A stretch of DNA of 64,000 bases from Streptococcus mitis (GTDB lineage Bacteria > Bacillota > Bacilli > Lactobacillales > Streptococcaceae), in the NCBI RefSeq assembly GCF_005144795.1, contig NZ_SWFJ01000003.1:62001-126000 (forward strand), written 5' to 3'. Shown piece after piece: positions 1 to 9,239 of the stretch. Numbering within the stretch: position 1 is the stretch's first letter; the number at the start of each line of letters is the position of its first letter. The notes below the pieces were generated by a model. The model was not told the DNA's origin and searched no databases. It saw only the letters and a list, made by a program, of their open reading frames with translations. The translations under genes and the position numbers were made by a program.

Positions 1-363
1 CGAAACGTCGTTCAGAATAGTTGCTCCAGTAGTTGTAAAGCCCGAACTGATTTCAAAAAAGGCATCGATAACGCTGGGAATTTGACCAGCAAAAACAAAG
101 GGGAGACCGCCAAAGAAAGACCAAAGGATCCAACAGAGGGCCACAATCAAGATTCCCTCCTTGGCATAAATCCGTTGATTTTTTGGCTTTTGTAAAATTC
201 CTGAGCCACCTAGTAATACGAGAATCCCAATCGTTGTAAAGAGGGATGTAAAGACTTGGCTCGATTCATGGTAGTAGATGGCAATCGCAACAGGAACCAA
301 GAGGAGAACAGCTTCAATCAAAAGTAACTTTGAAAGGAGGTAACGAATCATACTTTTATTCAT
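1..363 (-). CDS. trkH: TrkH/KtrB-type potassium uptake channel subunit (partial, N-terminal 121 residues)
   Basis: The minus-strand frame opens with ATG at 363 and runs off the left edge of the window, so only the N-terminus is present. It shows a hydrophobic first segment, a second around residues 38-52 and a third around 72-92. These are followed by SSGFTTTGATILND near the cut edge, which is the first pore loop with the selectivity-filter TTGA pattern of Trk/Ktr/HKT potassium channels. The start lies 3 nt after the trkA stop, so the two are co-transcribed. The product should be the membrane pore that the TrkA gating subunit controls. Confidence 0.9.
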   Translation of the reverse strand, partial: MNKSMIRYLLSKLLLIEAVLLLVPVAIAIYYHESSQVFTSLFTTIGILVLLGGSGILQKPKNQRIYAKEGILIVALCWILWSFFGGLPFVFAGQIPSVIDAFFEISSGFTTTGATILNDVS

Positions 364-366
364 TTC

Positions 367-1716
367 TTACCTCACGATTAAATCATAAATCTTGGTGATG
401 TTTGGCAACAGGGTTGTTACTAGGAGCTTGTCTCCGACTTCAAGCGTATCCTCCCCAGTAGGGAAAATAGTCTTGCCCTTTCGAATGATAGCTGCAATAA
501 GAACCCCTTTTTTCAATTTCAGTTGAGAAAGAGGTTTGGCAGTCATTTTATTGGCTTCCTTGATATGGAATTGTAGGGTTTCGATTTGGCCATTTGCTAG
601 ATGGTGCATGGCTTGAAGGTCTGAATACTGGGCATTAACACGGCCACGAATAAAGTGCATGATTGTATCTACAGCGATGATTTTCGGAGTGATAATGCTT
701 GAGAAATCAGGCGCATGAATAATTTCAAGGAGACTAGTTCTGTTAACCTTGCTAATATTTTTTTGCACCCCGACACTATCCAGGAACATAGAAGTAATAA
801 TATTCTCTTCGTCAACTCCTGTTAGGGTTGCTACTGCATCATAGTTTTGGGCACTTTCTTCTAGCAGGATATCTTTTGCGGTACCATCTCCTTGAACGAT
901 GTAGAGATTTGGGAATTTCTCACTAAAGAAACGTGCCCGTTCAGGGTTAATCTCGATGACTTTGGTATCGATACGACTGTCTTTGAGAATACCTAGTAGA
1001 TAATAGGCAATTCTACCTGCTCCAACGATGAGAAGGCTCTTCACGGCACGAGATTTGAAATAATTATGGAAGAGCATCATATCAACACGGTTACCAGTGA
1101 CAAAGATTCTATCTTTATCATGTATGGTCATATCACCACTTGGGATGATAATTTGATGATCCCTCTCTATGGCGCAGACAATGACGTTGCCAAATTTTTT
1201 CCGAAAATCAGAAATGGGCATTTGGCAAAGACCGCTAGTGGATTTGACGACAAATTCCATGAGGCTAACGCGTCCACCAGCAAAGCGTTCGACAGATAGA
1301 GCGTTGGGAAAGTCAATGATGTTGGCGATAGCGCGGGCAGCCAAGAGCTCAGGGTTAACGATAAGAGAAAAGCCGAGAATATTCTTTTCTTTGAAATAAG
1401 AGTTAGAGTATTCAGGATTTCGCACTCGAACGATGGTTTCTTTAGCCCCCATTTTCTTAGCTAGAACGGCTGCAATCATGTTCACTTCATCGTACTCAGT
1501 CAGGGCGATAAAGATATCACAATCTTGGACACTGGCTTGCTCAAGGATGGTAAAATCAGCCCCGTTACCAAGGATACCCATGATATCAAAGCGACTGACA
1601 ATATGATTAAGGACGGCTTCGTTTTGTTCAATCAGCAAAACATCGTGCTTTTCTGCAACCAAGGAGCGACAGAGGGCAGAACCAACTTTTCCCCCTCCGA
1701 CAAGGATAATTTTCAT
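367..1716 (-). CDS. trkA: TrkA, potassium uptake regulatory subunit (two RCK domains)
   Basis: This 449-residue cytoplasmic protein gates the TrkH pore in response to nucleotides. Two Rossmann-type RCK modules are visible. The first starts at residue 1 with VGGGKVGSAL, an acidic residue ending strand 2 (LLIEQN) and GNGAD. The second starts near residue 228 with IVGAGRIAYYLL, VIEIN and QGDGT. Each is followed by an RCK-C segment, the last one ending the protein (GDKLLVTTLLP). Length matches the usual tandem-RCK TrkA. It is the first gene of a trkA-trkH operon, with AGTAGG about 10 nt before the ATG as a weak ribosome site. Confidence 0.93.
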   Translation of the reverse strand: MKIILVGGGKVGSALCRSLVAEKHDVLLIEQNEAVLNHIVSRFDIMGILGNGADFTILEQASVQDCDIFIALTEYDEVNMIAAVLAKKMGAKETIVRVRNPEYSNSYFKEKNILGFSLIVNPELLAARAIANIIDFPNALSVERFAGGRVSLMEFVVKSTSGLCQMPISDFRKKFGNVIVCAIERDHQIIIPSGDMTIHDKDRIFVTGNRVDMMLFHNYFKSRAVKSLLIVGAGRIAYYLLGILKDSRIDTKVIEINPERARFFSEKFPNLYIVQGDGTAKDILLEESAQNYDAVATLTGVDEENIITSMFLDSVGVQKNISKVNRTSLLEIIHAPDFSSIITPKIIAVDTIMHFIRGRVNAQYSDLQAMHHLANGQIETLQFHIKEANKMTAKPLSQLKLKKGVLIAAIIRKGKTIFPTGEDTLEVGDKLLVTTLLPNITKIYDLIVR

Positions 1717-1903
1717 AATAAAACCTACTTCTTCATTATGTAACTATCATACCTTTTTTCAAGAAAAAATGCACCTACTAGCTAATAACAAGAGCTTTTA
1801 GTGAAATTTTGCTATAAGGTAAAACTATAGACTAACCAATTGAAATAGCTATTAGCGACTTTCTAGAAAATATGGTATGATAAAGGACATACAGGGAGAC
1901 AAA

Positions 1904-2289
1904 ATGAATAATAATTTACTGGTATTACAATCAGATTTTGGTCTGGTTGATGGTGCGGTATCGGCTATGATTGGAGTAGCTTTAGAAGAGTCTCAAACCT
2001 TAAAAATTCATCATTTGACGCACGATATCACACCTTATAATATTTTTGAAGGGAGCTATTGATATTCTGGATGTTCGTTTTGGACCTCTATCACGCTGAT
2101 ATGCTGGTCTATCAAAATCAGGTTGTTTATGGCAAATCATTTGCAGATGTGAGAATTGGGCAACCAATCCTTTACATCAACTCTCTCTATCGTTTAGGTC
2201 TGGCTATCAACCAAGGTTCCTTTGCCAAGGCCTATAATGTGGGTGTCGGTTCATCTTGGACCATTGAAATAAAGAAAATAGAATCATAA
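1904..2289 (+). pseudogene. Decayed SAM hydroxide adenosyltransferase (DUF62 family)
   Basis: The 5' part, from ATG 1904 preceded by GGGAGA, encodes the family N-terminus (LVLQSDFGLVDGAVSAM and a THDI segment). It stops at a TGA after EGSY (2060-2062). The family C-terminus follows in another frame: a fragment reading DILDVRFG around 2061-2087, then about 60 residues ending SSWTIEIKKIES at 2289. Intact members hydrolyse S-adenosylmethionine to adenosine and methionine and are about 280 residues long. Here roughly 150 central residues are missing and the ends are out of frame. The recognisable ends point to a recent internal deletion. Confidence 0.75.
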
Positions 2290-2304
2290 AATAGGAGAAT
2301 ATAG

Positions 2305-2850
2305 ATGAAAAATCAATCAATTAAACAAGTTGTTGCTATCGGTGTTGGAGCTGCGCTCTTTGTTGTCATCGGGATGATCAGCATTCCGACACCCGTTCCA
2401 AATACAAGCATCCAGCTTCAGTATGCGGTACAGAGCCTCTTATCTATCATTTTTGGCCCTCTAGTGGGACTACTTGTTGGTTTAATTGGGCATGCAGTGA
2501 AGGACTCTCTTGCTGGCTACGGTCTGTGGTGGACTTGGATTATTGCTAGTGGTCTCTTTGGTCTAGTCGTCGGACTCTTTAGAAAATACATTCGAGTAAC
2601 ACAGGGTGTTTTTGAGTTGAAGGATATTGTCTTCTTTAACCTCATTCAGATTGTTGCAAATGCTCTTGTTTGGGGTGTCTTGGCACCACTTGGAGATGTT
2701 GTGATTTATCAAGAAGCAGCAGAAAAAGTATTTGCCCAAGGGATTGTTGCGGGAATTGCTAATGCTGTAACTGTAGCTATCGCAGGTACTCTTCTCTTGC
2801 TAGCTTATTCACGTACGCAGACTCGTTCAGGAAGTTTGAAAAAGGATTAA
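2305..2850 (+). CDS. ECF transporter substrate-binding (S) component, UPF0397 family
   Basis: This 181-residue integral membrane protein has about five to six hydrophobic helices and little soluble sequence. The pattern [17 protein letters not shown] and the Ala-rich N-terminal helix are typical of UPF0397 S components. Such proteins bind a vitamin or metal in the membrane and dock on an EcfA-EcfT module, which follows directly downstream. The substrate cannot be read from the sequence. AGGAGAATATAG precedes the ATG, only 15 nt after the decayed gene. A hairpin after the stop suggests it can be transcribed separately from the ATPase gene. Confidence 0.82.
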   Translation: MKNQSIKQVVAIGVGAALFVVIGMISIPTPVPNTSIQLQYAVQSLLSIIFGPLVGLLVGLIGHAVKDSLAGYGLWWTWIIASGLFGLVVGLFRKYIRVTQGVFELKDIVFFNLIQIVANALVWGVLAPLGDVVIYQEAAEKVFAQGIVAGIANAVTVAIAGTLLLLAYSRTQTRSGSLKKD

Positions 2851-2859
2851 CATAAAGGA

Positions 2860-2884
2860 AAAGGCTGGGCAACCAGTCTTTTTG
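2860..2884 (+). terminator. Intrinsic terminator or attenuator after the S-component gene
   Basis: GGCTGG (2863-2868), a GCAA loop and CCAGTC (2873-2878) form a 6-bp stem with one G-U pair, followed by five T. It lies between the S component and the ATPase of the same transporter, so read-through is probably partial. Confidence 0.55.
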
Positions 2885-2977
2885 CTGTTTATAGGCTAGT
2901 CGGGTAAGCAATTTAGGCTAGGAATCTTGTTGGCGCTAAGTTTTTAAGAGAAGAGACTGCAAGAAGGGTTCGATTTA

Positions 2978-2986
2978 TGATAAAAT
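2978..2986 (+). promoter_or_regulatory. Extended -10 promoter before ecfA
   Basis: TGATAAAAT is an extended -10 of the streptococcal kind, about 30 nt before the ecfA start. No good -35 is seen. With the hairpin at 2860-2884 it suggests an internal promoter for the ATPase-EcfT pair. Confidence 0.4.
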
Positions 2987-3017
2987 AGAAGTCTAAGAAG
3001 CGAATGAAGAGAGTAAG

Positions 3018-4700
3018 ATGAAAGAAGCTATAATTGAGTGGAAGGATTTCTCTTTCCAGTATGAAACGCAACAAGAACCGACCTTGCAAGGAGTGGACTT
3101 AACTATTTATAAGGGAGAGAAAGTTTTAATTGTTGGGCCATCTGGGTCAGGCAAGTCTACCTTGGGTCAGTGTTTGAATGGGATTATTCCAAATATTTAC
3201 AAGGGTCAGACATCTGGAGAATTTTTGATCAAAGGACAAGCAGCCTTTGATATGAGCATCTATGATAAATCTCATCTGGTCAGTACAGTTTTGCAGGATA
3301 CAGATGGGCAGTTTATCGGTCTGTCCGTGGCAGAAGATTTGGCTTTTGCTCTGGAAAATGATGTGACAGCTCTAGATGAGATGAAAAATCGTGTTCATAA
3401 ATGGGCAGAAAAGTTGGACCTTATTTCTTTACTGAATCAGCGTCCTCAGGATTTGTCAGGTGGACAAAAGCAACGGGTTAGTCTGGCTGGTGTTTTGATT
3501 GATGAAAGTCCGATTCTCTTGTTTGATGAGCCACTCGCCAATCTGGATCCCAAGTCAGGTCAGGATATTATCGAATTGATTGATCAGATTCATAAGGAGG
3601 AGGGGACGACGACCCTTATTATTGAGCACCGTTTGGAGGATGTTCTGCATCGCCCTGTTGATCGGATTGTCTTGATAAACGATGGTCGTATCCTCTTTAA
3701 TGGTGACCCTGATCAGTTACTGGCGACTGATTTATTGACACAAAATGGAATCCGGGAACCCCTTTATCTAACCACTCTCCGTCAATTGGGTGTGGATTTA
3801 GTCAAGGAAGAACAATTAGCAGATCTGGATAACTTGTCTATCTCAAAAGGTCAGGTTCAGTTGCAGAATGAACTGGTAAAAGAAACTCCAGAATTGCAGT
3901 CACTCTTTAAATTAGAGGAACTGTCTTTTTCTTATGATGATAGACCGATTTTAAAATCCATTTATCTGGATATTAAAAAGGGCGAAAAGATTGCCATTGT
4001 CGGGAAAAATGGAGCAGGGAAATCAACCCTAGCCAAGGCCATAAGTAGCTTTATCCAGACGGAAGGTCGCTATCTGTGGGAAGGGCAGGATATCAAAGGA
4101 GATTCAGTTGCAGAGCGGGCGGAACGAGTAGGCTATGTGCTGCAAAATCCTAATCAAATGATTTCAACCAACATGATCTTTGATGAGGTGGCTTTGGGAC
4201 TTCGTTTGCGAGGTGTGGATGAGCAGGAAATTGAAACGAGAGTCTATGAAACCTTGAAAATCTGTGGTCTCTATGAATTCCGTAATTGGCCCATTTCTGC
4301 CCTGTCATTTGGTCAGAAAAAACGTGTGACTATTGCATCGATTTTGGTCTTGGGGGCTGAAATTATCCTCTTAGATGAACCAACTGCAGGTCAAGACCAG
4401 AAGAACTATACTGAGATTATGGAATTTCTCGAAGAGTTGCATCAAAAAGGTCATACCATTGTCATGATTACCCATGATATGCAATTGATGCTGGATTATT
4501 CAGACCGAGCCCTTGTCATAGTGGATGGGGAATTGATTGCTGATACTGATCCAGCTAGTCTGTTGAGCAATCCTGAGCTGTTAGTAAAAGCCAACCTAAA
4601 AGAAACTTCAATCTTTAATTTGGCCAAGAAACTAGACGTGGATCCACTTGCTTTAACGGCATTTTACAAAGAAAGGAGAGAAGGATGCAAGCAAAATTAA
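3018..4700 (+). CDS. ECF transporter double ATP-binding protein (fused EcfA-EcfA')
   Basis: This 560-residue cytoplasmic ATPase contains two complete ABC domains in one chain. Domain 1 has Walker [10 protein letters not shown] at residues 40-48, signature LSGGQKQR and [11 protein letters not shown]. Domain 2 has Walker [10 protein letters not shown] near 328-336, signature LSFGQKKR and [14 protein letters not shown] systems normally use two separate ATPases, and this fusion is the form usually linked to UPF0397 S components. It overlaps the next gene by 16 nt, so the two are translationally coupled. It powers uptake of the unknown substrate bound by the upstream S component. Confidence 0.9.
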   Translation: MKEAIIEWKDFSFQYETQQEPTLQGVDLTIYKGEKVLIVGPSGSGKSTLGQCLNGIIPNIYKGQTSGEFLIKGQAAFDMSIYDKSHLVSTVLQDTDGQFIGLSVAEDLAFALENDVTALDEMKNRVHKWAEKLDLISLLNQRPQDLSGGQKQRVSLAGVLIDESPILLFDEPLANLDPKSGQDIIELIDQIHKEEGTTTLIIEHRLEDVLHRPVDRIVLINDGRILFNGDPDQLLATDLLTQNGIREPLYLTTLRQLGVDLVKEEQLADLDNLSISKGQVQLQNELVKETPELQSLFKLEELSFSYDDRPILKSIYLDIKKGEKIAIVGKNGAGKSTLAKAISSFIQTEGRYLWEGQDIKGDSVAERAERVGYVLQNPNQMISTNMIFDEVALGLRLRGVDEQEIETRVYETLKICGLYEFRNWPISALSFGQKKRVTIASILVLGAEIILLDEPTAGQDQKNYTEIMEFLEELHQKGHTIVMITHDMQLMLDYSDRALVIVDGELIADTDPASLLSNPELLVKANLKETSIFNLAKKLDVDPLALTAFYKERREGCKQN

Positions 4701-5515
4701 TCGGTTACCAGTATAGAGATACTGTGATTCATCGCTTGTCAGGAGCTGGGAAACTCCTCTTTTTCATTCTGGTATCATTGGCGGCCATGATTAGCTATGA
4801 TACCAGACTGCTTGTTCTGATTGCTATCTTTTCGGTCTTTCTCCTCTATTTGTCAGAAATCCGTTTTAAAGATGTTTCCTTTGTAGCCGTTTTTGCGACG
4901 GTATTTGCCGTTTTAAACGTCTTGATGGTTTATCTCTTTTCTCCCGAGTATGGGGTGGGACTTTACGGAGAGAGAAGTGTGATTTGGCAGGGAATCGGTG
5001 CCTACACTCTGACCAGCCAAGAGCTCTTTTATCTGCTAAATCTGGCCATTAAGTATCTTTGCACCATTCCTCTGGCTATTATCTTTTTGATGACAACCCA
5101 TCCTAGTCAGTTTGCTTCCAGTTTAAATCAAATCGGTGTGCCTTATAAGATTGCCTATTCTGTCAGCCTGACCTTGCGCTATATTCCAGATTTGCAGGAA
5201 GAATTCTTTACTATCAAGATGTCTCAGGAGGCGCGTGGGATGGAATTATCTAAGAAAGCTTCTCTCATGCAACGAATCAAAGGCAATCTGCGCATTATTA
5301 CGCCCTTGATTTTTAGCTCGCTAGAACGCATTGATACTATAGCTACAGCTATGGAGCTTCGGCGCTTTGGGAAAGAGAAAAAACGCACTTGGTATAGTTA
5401 TCAAGCCTTGAGAAAAGGAGACTATCTTACCTTGCTCTTGGCAGCCTTGTTTTTAGTAACTAGTTTACTACTTATCTTGCAGAATCAGGGACGATTTTAC
5501 AACCCTTGGAAATAG
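4685..5515 (+). CDS. ECF transporter transmembrane coupling protein EcfT
   Basis: This 276-residue protein has several transmembrane helices in its first half and one or two at the C-terminus. The cytoplasmic part carries the two coupling-helix motifs expected of EcfT. One is intact (EARGMEL, near residue 180) and one is of the AMELRRFG type (near residue 223). These helices contact the ATPase heads. It starts inside the end of the ATPase gene with GGAGAGAAGG as ribosome site, and ends the three-gene transporter locus. Confidence 0.87.
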   Translation: MQAKLIGYQYRDTVIHRLSGAGKLLFFILVSLAAMISYDTRLLVLIAIFSVFLLYLSEIRFKDVSFVAVFATVFAVLNVLMVYLFSPEYGVGLYGERSVIWQGIGAYTLTSQELFYLLNLAIKYLCTIPLAIIFLMTTHPSQFASSLNQIGVPYKIAYSVSLTLRYIPDLQEEFFTIKMSQEARGMELSKKASLMQRIKGNLRIITPLIFSSLERIDTIATAMELRRFGKEKKRTWYSYQALRKGDYLTLLLAALFLVTSLLLILQNQGRFYNPWK

Positions 5516-5830
5516 TATTGTCAAAGTTTTTATTAGATAAGTAAAGAGAAATTATTCTATAACTTTTTATTGATAGATTGTATGAGAAATAAAGTTAATA
5601 ATTGTATGCTTGAAACTTTTTGACAAAATATGAATTAGTTTGTCTACTTTATAGTAGAATTTACACTACAAAATCAAAGTTATTCAAATATAATCATTTT
5701 CAACTAAGTTCAGTGTCATAATGTGGAGACGATATAAAATAGTAAAAGTACTTAATTTAAATCGTGTTAATTTCACTTTGTGTAAACATGAGAAAATTTG
5801 AATGTATATAATGACGGGAGATGATTTACA
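5516..5830. other. AT-rich intergenic stretch, no gene seen
   Basis: These 315 bases are very AT-rich and hold no ORF of note. A TATAAT at about 5808-5813, close before the GNAT gene and its GGGAG ribosome site, is the only regulatory-looking signal. No terminator of quality follows ecfT. Confidence 0.6.
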
Positions 5831-6343
5831 ATGATAAGTTTAGAGCTGTTGTCTGAAGAAAATAGTTTAGACGTCTATTTTTTTGAAAAAGAGAATCAAG
5901 AGTATTTTGAACGAAATTTATCTCCTAGACCAGCTAACTATTTTGATTTAGAAGGTTTTAAAGAAATTACGAGGGAATTGTTAACGGAACAAACGAATCG
6001 GGATGTCTACATGTATCTTATCAGAGATTCGCAAGGCGTTATGGTTGGAAGAATTAATTTAAGTGTTTTAGAGAATAATCGAAAAACAGCAGAGCTTGGG
6101 TATAGGATTGGGGAAAATGTTAGCAATTTAGGTTATGCCAGCGAAGCGGTTAAATTCGTTTTAGAAAAGGCCTTTACTATTTATGGTTTACATAGGATTA
6201 TCGCAGGGACGGCAACGGACAATCTGGCCTCTCAGAGAGTGCTTTTAAAAAATGGCTTCATCTTTAGTAGGGTTATAGAAAATGACTTACAAATTCATAA
6301 TGAGTGGCTTCATACAGCAGTATTTGAAATAACGAGGTCATAA
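5831..6343 (+). CDS. GNAT acetyltransferase, RimJ/RimL type
   Basis: This 170-residue protein has the RimJ/RimL layout. An N-terminal helical part is followed by a YLIRDSQGVMVGRINL strand pair, the acetyl-CoA site region around residues 100-125 (GYRIGENVSNLGYASEAVK) and HRIIAGTATDNLASQRVLLKNGF. These GNATs acetylate N-terminal residues of ribosomal proteins or small amines. The classic Q/RxxGxG/A loop is weak here (NVSNLGYA), so the exact substrate is open. It stands alone, flanked by AT-rich intergenic DNA, and may be a later insertion between core genes. Confidence 0.8.
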   Translation: MISLELLSEENSLDVYFFEKENQEYFERNLSPRPANYFDLEGFKEITRELLTEQTNRDVYMYLIRDSQGVMVGRINLSVLENNRKTAELGYRIGENVSNLGYASEAVKFVLEKAFTIYGLHRIIAGTATDNLASQRVLLKNGFIFSRVIENDLQIHNEWLHTAVFEITRS

Positions 6344-6467
6344 TATCATCATTCCCAGTCCACAGATAGGTATAAAAGAGTAAGCAATTTTTGCAGATAT
6401 TTAAGAATTTTCTCCTAGAAACCCCAAGAAATAGCTTGAAAAAATTGAAAAAATCAAGTCGTTTCTA

Positions 6468-6495
6468 TTGACAATGATTCTGAAAGTGTTATACT
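6468..6495 (+). promoter_or_regulatory. Strong promoter of the trmL leader / small RNA
   Basis: A perfect -35 TTGACA (6468-6473), a 16-nt spacer and -10 TATACT (6490-6495) predict a start near 6502. The spacer contains TGACAATGATTCTGA, an imperfect 7-1-7 inverted repeat that loosely resembles Fur/PerR-family boxes. That resemblance may be chance. Confidence 0.7.
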
Positions 6496-6501
6496 AAGAA
6501 A

Positions 6502-6603
6502 GTAGTTTCGCTGATTTACTTCAAACCTGTTGTGAGGTAAGTTAACGATGCCTTAACCACGCTGTTTGCTGAGCTTGACTCCGGGCAGTGTGGCTATTTT
6601 TTT
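6502..6603 (+). ncRNA. Candidate small RNA or attenuator leader upstream of trmL
   Basis: From the predicted start near 6502 the transcript would form two hairpins. The first is TTACTTC (6516-6522) with GAGGTAA (6534-6540). The second is CCACGCTG (6557-6564) with CAGTGTGG (6586-6593), followed by seven T at 6597-6603, so it looks like an intrinsic terminator. That gives a discrete RNA of about 100 nt, ending 23 nt before the trmL start codon. It could be an independent small RNA or a premature-termination leader for trmL. I do not recognise a described class. Confidence 0.5.
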
Positions 6604-6626
6604 GCAATGGTAAAAGGAAGCAAGTC

Positions 6627-7130
6627 ATGACAAATCACATTGTATTATTTGAACCACAAATTCCACAAAATACAGGCAATATCGCGCGTACTTGCGCTGC
6701 GACTAATTCTTTCCTCCACATCATCAAGCCCATGGGCTTTCCTATCGATGACCGCAAGATGAAGCGAGCTGGGTTGGATTATTGGGATAAGCTAGAGATT
6801 TATTTTTACGACAGTTTAGAAGATTTCATGTCTCAGATGAAGGGAAAACTCTATCTGATTTCGAAATTCGCTGAGAAAGTGTATTCTGATGTGGATTTAT
6901 CGACTAACGAAGACCATTATTTTCTCTTTGGACGCGAAGACAAGGGTTTACCTGAGGACTTTATGCGAGAACATCCTGAGAAGGCTCTCCGTATTCCTAT
7001 GAATGATGAACATGTTCGCAGTCTCAATGTGTCTAATACCGTCTGTATGATTGTCTATGAGGCTCTTCGCCAGCAGAACTTTGCAGGTCTTGAGCTTGTT
7101 CATACCTATGAAGTGGATAAATTGAAATAA
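6627..7130 (+). CDS. trmL: tRNA (cytidine/uridine-34-2'-O)-methyltransferase TrmL
   Basis: This 167-residue SPOUT-class enzyme methylates the 2'-O of the wobble base in certain tRNAs. Family motifs are present in order: [14 protein letters not shown] at the N-terminus, FGREDKGLP in the middle, and the knotted SAM-binding end [15 protein letters not shown]. An upstream in-frame start at 6588 would read through the leader hairpin. The ATG at 6627, with AAGGAAG 7 nt before it and the family's usual length, is the better start. A strong terminator follows, so it is probably monocistronic. Confidence 0.92.
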   Translation: MTNHIVLFEPQIPQNTGNIARTCAATNSFLHIIKPMGFPIDDRKMKRAGLDYWDKLEIYFYDSLEDFMSQMKGKLYLISKFAEKVYSDVDLSTNEDHYFLFGREDKGLPEDFMREHPEKALRIPMNDEHVRSLNVSNTVCMIVYEALRQQNFAGLELVHTYEVDKLK

Positions 7131-7152
7131 AAAATGAAAATGAAAATGAACA

Positions 7153-7180
7153 AAATGCTTGCGCTTGCAAGCGTTTTTTG
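7153..7180 (+). terminator. Intrinsic terminator of trmL
   Basis: GCTTGC (7157-7162), loop GCTT, GCAAGC (7167-7172), then G and six T. It separates trmL from the FMN riboswitch. Confidence 0.85.
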
Positions 7181-7193
7181 TTATGATAAAAGA

Positions 7194-7420
7194 GTCTTCA
7201 GGGCAGGGTGTGATTCCCGACCGGCGGTGACTTTAACTAGGAAATGATCTTTTCCTTTTATACTTTGTTGACAAGCTTTGCCTAACCAGAAGTTATGCCT
7301 ACAGCTTGTCGCCTAGTCTAAAAGAAAAATCTCTATTTCCTTCTCTTTAAAGAAGTCCGCGAGCGCAAGCTGATGTGGTGAGATTCCACAACCGACAGTA
7401 TAGTCTGGATGGGAGAAGAC
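7194..7420 (+). promoter_or_regulatory. FMN riboswitch (RFN element)
   Basis: The conserved blocks of the RFN element appear in order: TCTTCAGGGCAGGGTG, ATTCCCGACCGGCGGT, a long variable arm closed by GACAAGCT/AGCTTGTC, GTCCGCGAGCG, GATGTGGTGAGATTCCAC, CCGACAGTATAGTCTGGATG and GGAGAAGA. It should bind flavin mononucleotide and shut down the riboflavin transporter gene downstream. About 170 nt of expression platform follow (7421-7588). Confidence 0.96.
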
Positions 7421-7588
7421 GAAAGAATAGCTTTGTCTGTTCTGATAGATTTATAGCTAGATTGTAACCGCTTGCTTTTATTTTCTTTGATAGAGTGAGA
7501 GGGAACTTTTGGGATATAAAAAGTGAGAATAGATAGAGGAATCCTTTCTAACTTCTTCTGATTTTATAGAAAATTGGAGGAACCTGTT

Positions 7589-8152
7589 ATGACAAACACA
7601 CGTCGACTTTCGACCATTGCAATTTTATCAGCCATCTCATTTGTGCTGATGTACTTTGACTTTCCGCTTTTACCAGCGGCGTCCTTCCTCAAGATCGAAT
7701 TTAGTATCTTGCCAGTCCTTGTGGGTCTGGTGGTCATGGATTTGCCTGCTGCTCTAGGAATTCTCTTGCTTCGCTCACTCTTGAAATTGCTTCTTAATAG
7801 TCAAGGAGTGAATACTTACATTGGTTTGCCGATGAATATCGTAGCTTTGGGAGTTTTTGTCATCGTATTTGCTTTGATTTGGAAAAAGGAACGGACAACC
7901 CTTCGTTTCCTACTAGGCTCTCTAGCTGGGACTATTGGTTTAACCGTGGCTATGTTGGTTCTCAACTATGTTTACGCTGTTCCTTTGTACGCTAAGTTTG
8001 CTAACTTTGATATTGGAAAAATTTTGGGACTTTCCAACTACCTAATGACCATGGTATTACCTTTTAACTTGATTGAGGGTGTAATCTTTTCCGTTTCATT
8101 CTGGTTGTTGTACGTCCTTTTGAAACCAACCTTAAAACATTATGAGAGATAA
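7589..8152 (+). CDS. ribU: Riboflavin ECF transporter S component RibU
   Basis: This 187-residue membrane protein with about six hydrophobic helices is the vitamin-binding subunit of a group II ECF transporter for riboflavin. Its sequence (LMYFDFPLLPAASFLKIEFS near the N-terminus, LRSLLKLLLNS and GLPMNIVALG further on) fits RibU. The FMN riboswitch in its leader supports the substrate. The start is the ATG at 7589, with TTGGAGG 8 nt before it. A TTG six codons upstream is part of the ribosome site. It would use a shared EcfAA'T module encoded elsewhere. It overlaps the phosphatase gene by 11 nt. Confidence 0.93.
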   Translation: MTNTRRLSTIAILSAISFVLMYFDFPLLPAASFLKIEFSILPVLVGLVVMDLPAALGILLLRSLLKLLLNSQGVNTYIGLPMNIVALGVFVIVFALIWKKERTTLRFLLGSLAGTIGLTVAMLVLNYVYAVPLYAKFANFDIGKILGLSNYLMTMVLPFNLIEGVIFSVSFWLLYVLLKPTLKHYER

Positions 8153-8792
8153 ACAAACATTTTTAATGAAGGGCAGTTTTGCCCTTTTACTTTTCGTTAT
8201 TCTTGGCTACATGGTCAAATTTTACCCTGAAACGCTGGTCGGTTTTGACCAACCGATACAGACTGCCGTTCGAGGAGACTTACCAGATTATTTGACTATT
8301 CTTTTCCGCGCCATCACACGCTTGATTGATATTCCAGTGATTATCACTTGGGTTGTCATTACAGCTTTTGTCTTTTATCGTAATCGGTGGAAGATAGAAA
8401 GTTTCTTCATGCTGGGAAATCTGGCTTTGGCAGGACTTTTAATCGTGACCTTTAAAAATATCTACCAGCGCCCGCGACCAGCTATTTTACACTTGGTTGA
8501 GGAGAAGGGATTTTCTTTCCCAAGTGGCCATTCTCTGGCTGTAACCTTGATGGTAGGCACTCTGATTGTCATTCTCAGTCAACGGATGAAAGACCCAGTC
8601 TGGAGAAAAATCGTACAAATCGTCCTTGGCCTCTACCTAGTCAGTGTGTTGGTATCAAGGGTCTATCTGGGAGTTCATTATCCATCAGACGTTCTTGCCA
8701 GTCTCTGTGTGGGCTTGGGAGTCTTGTTTATCGAGTTTCCCTTCTATGACAAGCTACGCTTCCAATGGCGATTTAAAGGCAAGCAGAAGTGA
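8142..8792 (+). CDS. PAP2-family membrane phosphatase
   Basis: This 216-residue protein has about six membrane helices and the three-part phosphatase signature: KNIYQRPRP (near residues 105-115), FPSGHS (near 126-131) and SRVYLGVHYPSDV (near 174-186). These supply the Arg, His and Asp of the acid phosphatase/lipid phosphatase fold facing outside. Likely substrates are undecaprenyl pyrophosphate or phosphatidylglycerol phosphate, but the sequence does not decide. It is translationally coupled to ribU by overlap. Confidence 0.9.
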   Translation: MRDKQTFLMKGSFALLLFVILGYMVKFYPETLVGFDQPIQTAVRGDLPDYLTILFRAITRLIDIPVIITWVVITAFVFYRNRWKIESFFMLGNLALAGLLIVTFKNIYQRPRPAILHLVEEKGFSFPSGHSLAVTLMVGTLIVILSQRMKDPVWRKIVQIVLGLYLVSVLVSRVYLGVHYPSDVLASLCVGLGVLFIEFPFYDKLRFQWRFKGKQK

Positions 8793-8819
8793 GTATCAAA
8801 TTCCCTTGAGGAGAAAGAA

Positions 8820-9239
8820 ATGAAAGTCAATATAGCAGATCTTCATCCGACTCAACTATACTTATCAGAAAAGAAGTTGCAAGATATTCAGATGCTTTAC
8901 CAGTCGGCAGAAACAATCCAAGTCGATCCAATCAGTATTCTTGCCTTTGGAGATTGCTTGTTGATTACAGATGGGCATCACAGGGCTTATCAGGCTTTAT
9001 TGGCAGGTCGGGATACGATTTCTGCTGAGTGGGATAGAGATGGTGGTGATGAACTATATCATCTCTATGCGCAAGCCTGCGAAGAAAGAAAAATTTACTC
9101 TGTTCTGGATTTAAAAAATCATATCTTAGCTCAAGATGAGTATGAAGCAAAATGGTATAACTGGTGTGATGGTTTTAATCAAGCAGCAACTCTTTTGTTG
9201 AAAAGGAAAGCAGATGAAACAGACCCTACAAATAGATAA
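8820..9239 (+). CDS. ParB/Srx-like domain protein
   Basis: This 139-residue soluble protein begins with a ParB-type motif order: IADLHPTQLYLSEKKL, IQVDPISILAFGD and then ITDGHHRAYQALLAG at about residues 49-63. The DGHHR box matches the ParB/sulfiredoxin nucleotide-binding fold. No helix-turn-helix domain follows, so it is not a partition protein in the usual sense. The function is unknown. GAGGAGAAAG is a strong ribosome site, and the end overlaps the next gene by 26 nt. Confidence 0.7.
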   Translation: MKVNIADLHPTQLYLSEKKLQDIQMLYQSAETIQVDPISILAFGDCLLITDGHHRAYQALLAGRDTISAEWDRDGGDELYHLYAQACEERKIYSVLDLKNHILAQDEYEAKWYNWCDGFNQAATLLLKRKADETDPTNR

